From Epiperipatus broadwayi (lineage: Eukaryota; Onychophora; Udeonychophora; Euonychophora; Peripatidae), in contig JAQFVV010013345.1 of NCBI GenBank assembly GCA_028023455.1, positions 62,001 through 126,000 of the forward strand: DNA of 64,000 nucleotides. Reading direction: 5' to 3'. The first letter of the stretch is position 1, and each line of letters begins with the position of its first letter. The translations under genes were made by a program, and so were the position numbers. Positions 61,460 to 64,000 of this stretch are shown here, piece after piece. The notes beneath the pieces were generated by a model. That model was not told the DNA's origin. It was given only the letters and a program-made list of their open reading frames with translations, and ran no database searches.

Positions 61460-61540
61460 TCAAAACTACCCCAAATCCAAAATTAAACCAGACCAGCATA
61501 AAAATAATATTAAAACATTTTGGATTTGGGGTAGTTTTGA
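61460..61540. repeat. Short inverted-repeat element, 81 bp
   Basis: Perfect 24-bp arms (TCAAAACTACCCCAAATCCA on the left and its inverse on the right, ending GGGGTAGTTTTGA) flank a 32-bp spacer. It is preceded by a (GT)n(TA)n microsatellite. It may be a minimal MITE or a deleted transposon. Confidence 0.75.
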
Positions 61541-61977
61541 TTTTATATTGACTAGTTTAGCTTTATGCTTGTAATGTTTATATATATATTGTAACGAGCA
61601 CAGACCTCCGTTACATTGTTTTTTGTTTTTTTATTTATTAAACATGAAAGTAAATTAAAAAGTTCGCATTTAAAAATTTTCTATATATATATATATAAAC
61701 CATTGTCTTAACATTGGACTTCACTTGATACACGTTTTTGGAACATGGGGAATTTAAACTCTTCCATTAAATCATTTGTAACCTTGTGTTTACACTAGAA
61801 CAGCTTTGTTCTAAGTTGTTTAAACCATTATAATTGTTTCCACTGCCACTTCCTCATAACTGAAAACAAGATTTACTTTGTTCAGCCATCACAAAAATCG
61901 GCAAATAAGAAAGATGATCTTAACAACAAAAAAATTTACTATGCAGCATTACAACTTCACTCAATCATGTCAGTCAG
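61541..61977. other. AT-rich DNA with microsatellites
   Basis: (TA)n tracts lie near 61580-61591 and 61683-61697. No gene was recognised. Confidence 0.5.
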
Positions 61978-62380
61978 CAGACTGTTGTGATGTGCACTGT
62001 GACTTCTCCTTACATGGAGTCAGGAATCTCTCAGCAACTATGCCCAGAGAAACCTGTTAGCCACTTTAACTTTTCTTTCCCTTCCCCACTCTAAGTTTTC
62101 CCATATTCTTCTCTATCCTGCTCCATCCCATTTCCACAACATAATATTTATCAACTCCATAGCTTTTATATGTAAATTGCCTTTATCTTTTCCCAAACCC
62201 AGCATAAAAACCAATAACCCACTTTCTGTATAATCACTTTGCTTATATTTATTCTTCCACAACTTCATTATTTGTACCTTTCTACTTGCAGGCATTTACA
62301 TTCAATAAACAAATGCTTAATATTTTCTATGCCTTCCTTATACAACTTGCATACTAAATCACACATATTTTTCTATTTAT
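61978..62380 (-). mobile_element. LINE 3' end, same family as at 21.8 kb
   Basis: On the minus strand, CKLYKEGIENIKHLFIECKC (C-terminal zinc knuckle, with a frame change), then LLVFMLGLGKDKGNLHIKA and IMLWKWDGAG match the block at 21783-22028 almost word for word. The 3' UTR words (TGGGCATAG, CTGACTCCATGTAAGGAGAA) match the same copy. Finding both shows one LINE family with 5'-truncated insertions. Stops upstream of the knuckle show decay. Confidence 0.8.
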
Positions 62381-64000
62381 GTGTATATTCTCTTGTTGCT
62401 AAAGATTCTTCTGTTCAAGCCTCATTCAATAAATTGTTTTGGTATTCAAATATATCATCAGCATTATCTGAATCATGGATGAGTCTATTCTCTAAACATC
62501 ACTATTGCTGCAATGTTAACTGAGATGTTGTCAGGGTTATATAGTTGAAATCTGTCTTGATTGTAGTGTATTGGTTATTGGTAGCACTTCTAAGATTGAA
62601 GATGGTGCTCTGAGGCGATGAGTCTCTAAATTAAATTGCCAATGTAAAGCAATCTTGGAGCTGATCATCACAAAAGTGGTGTTTAAAGGCATTTTTAAAT
62701 ACACAAATTGCATACCAAGTGGGTAACAATAAAATTTATTTTATCTGAGTTTCCCATTACATAAAAAAAACTTATTTTTACTACATAAAGTGTGACCCAA
62801 GTATGGCACTGATTGAATCCTATTTAACATGGCATTCTTGCATTAATGTGTAAAAAATGTTACTTAAATTAATAGTTAGTTTATTTTCATCACTATCTAA
62901 TTGATATGCAAAAAAAAATGAATATTTAATTAATAATGTACTGTTTTATAGGACTTCTAGAAGAAAATATGGAATAGAGGTGCATATATATAATGTAACT
63001 TTTGTACAGATTTATGATATTATTTTAAATAAATTGGTAACTGGTTTGTTGTGTCTAATTAATAGAGTTTGCCCTATCTGCATTAATACTTGATCCAGGC
63101 TGAATAAACCAAATGACACAATCAGCAGGATATAGCTCTAAAATACAACGGACACAATTAAATAGTAGACATTATATCTATTAGATTAAAACACTGCAGA
63201 TACTAATTGGGGAATTTGATATCAATAATGCTGCTTGCAAGCCAATATATACAAAACATATCACAAAGAATCTTTTATTAATAAAATACAAAATGACAGT
63301 GTAAAGATAGTTATGGTCTTAAACTTCATTGATATAAAAGTTTTAGATAGCAAACCATCTGTTTGAATGGCTGGAACCAGAAAATTTCGACACTGAGTAG
63401 AAAAGTTATTTTCATACTTTTTACCATCTCCCTCAAAACACATTGTGAGATTATATTTTAGAAATCATCACCAAGCAAAATTAAAAATCTTAATGAGTAT
63501 GATGGCATGATCTTCATGAATTAGAAAAGATTTGTATTTAACTGTGGAGAATGTTAGATGATAAATCCAGAGAACAACTCTTAACAAATTTTTACTTAAC
63601 ATACAAAACAGATTAAAAAGAGTATTGTCAATAACTAGTTACAATGATAGCCAGTTTTTAACATTTCAAAAGATAATGAACTGAACATGTAAAACAAATT
63701 CACAATGAACTATTATTGCTGTAGAAATGCTGAACACTGAACTTAAAACTAATTATGAACTTAAGGATTGCTGAAGACCCAAGAGAAAACTGAAAATAAT
63801 ACTAAAATCAAAAATTTTAAATACAATAAAGCAAAATTAACTTACTCTTACCATTGTTTATTGAGTGCAAATGTTTGAGTTTGACAACAGGTCAAGTATT
63901 TTTCTCATATTTTTTTAAAAGACGAAATTTATAACCTCAAACACTTAAAAAATTTTATTAGAAAAACCAACCTGAAAGTGGAAGGAAATAAACAGCAATA
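62381..64000. other. Terminal AT-rich DNA, nothing recognised
   Basis: 62381-62540 may still be LINE sequence on the minus strand, but the frames are too broken to prove it. 62540-62700 is slightly G/C-richer. Beyond that no coding, RNA or repeat feature could be supported. Confidence 0.45.

Noticed and set aside
61441-61697. Repeated short units resembling an array (GT/TA tracts around the 81-bp inverted repeat)
   Set aside because: These are ordinary microsatellites. No direct repeats with spacers occur, so nothing CRISPR-like is present.

Overview
The window is AT-rich, intron/intergenic-type DNA from an invertebrate animal. The long homopolymer and (TA)n tracts, the absence of long ORFs, and a dense layer of decayed eukaryotic transposons all point that way. 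The mix (Ty3/gypsy, Penelope-like, RTE-like LINE, mariner, Merlin and hAT elements, a tRNA-derived SINE) fits many arthropods, cnidarians and other invertebrates. I cannot name the species. No intact host gene, rRNA, functional tRNA or CRISPR array is visible. The recognisable coding sequences are almost all broken transposon genes.

Layout: 1-9.8 kb is mostly featureless AT-rich DNA with a tandem SINE-like repeat near 2.8-3.2 kb and a lone MITE arm near 4.4 kb. 9.87-10.94 kb is a minus-strand RTE-like LINE pseudogene. A foldback MITE lies at 15.75-16.0 kb. 17,206-30,777 is one Ty3/gypsy LTR retrotransposon, with TG...CA LTRs of about 2.5 kb, a primer binding site and ruined gag-protease-RT-RNase H-integrase. 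Its 5' LTR is inflated to 4.15 kb by a 1,570-bp hAT element with an 8-bp target duplication. The 3' LTR preserves the matching empty site. The leader also holds the 3' end of a LINE. 32.25-33.04 kb is a nearly full-length but broken Merlin (IS1016/ISXO2-type) transposase.

34-37 kb holds a TTAA-flanked MITE and a smaller hairpin. At 40.4 kb there is a candidate 144-nt coding exon on the minus strand. 42.2-42.7 kb is a compound tandem repeat. 43.3-45.3 kb is a Penelope-like element whose 3' end is repeated in inverted orientation in front of its RT. 45.6-45.9 kb is a MITE, 46.36-46.45 kb a tRNA-derived SINE with a perfect 16-bp target duplication, and 48.1-48.5 kb a LINE C-terminal fragment. 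54.5-56.0 kb holds a TA-flanked MITE and a large nested palindrome. A second candidate spliced exon lies at 56.7 kb. 60.7-61.4 kb has a tandem repeat followed by a mariner transposase relic, and 62.0-62.4 kb a second copy of the LINE 3' end seen at 21.8 kb.

I see no new multi-gene system. The most informative items are the dated nesting (LTR element, then hAT), the inverted-terminus Penelope-like element with a hammerhead-like box, the Merlin and mariner relics that ORF calling misses, and two minus-strand candidate exons suggesting that part of the window is intronic in a minus-strand gene.
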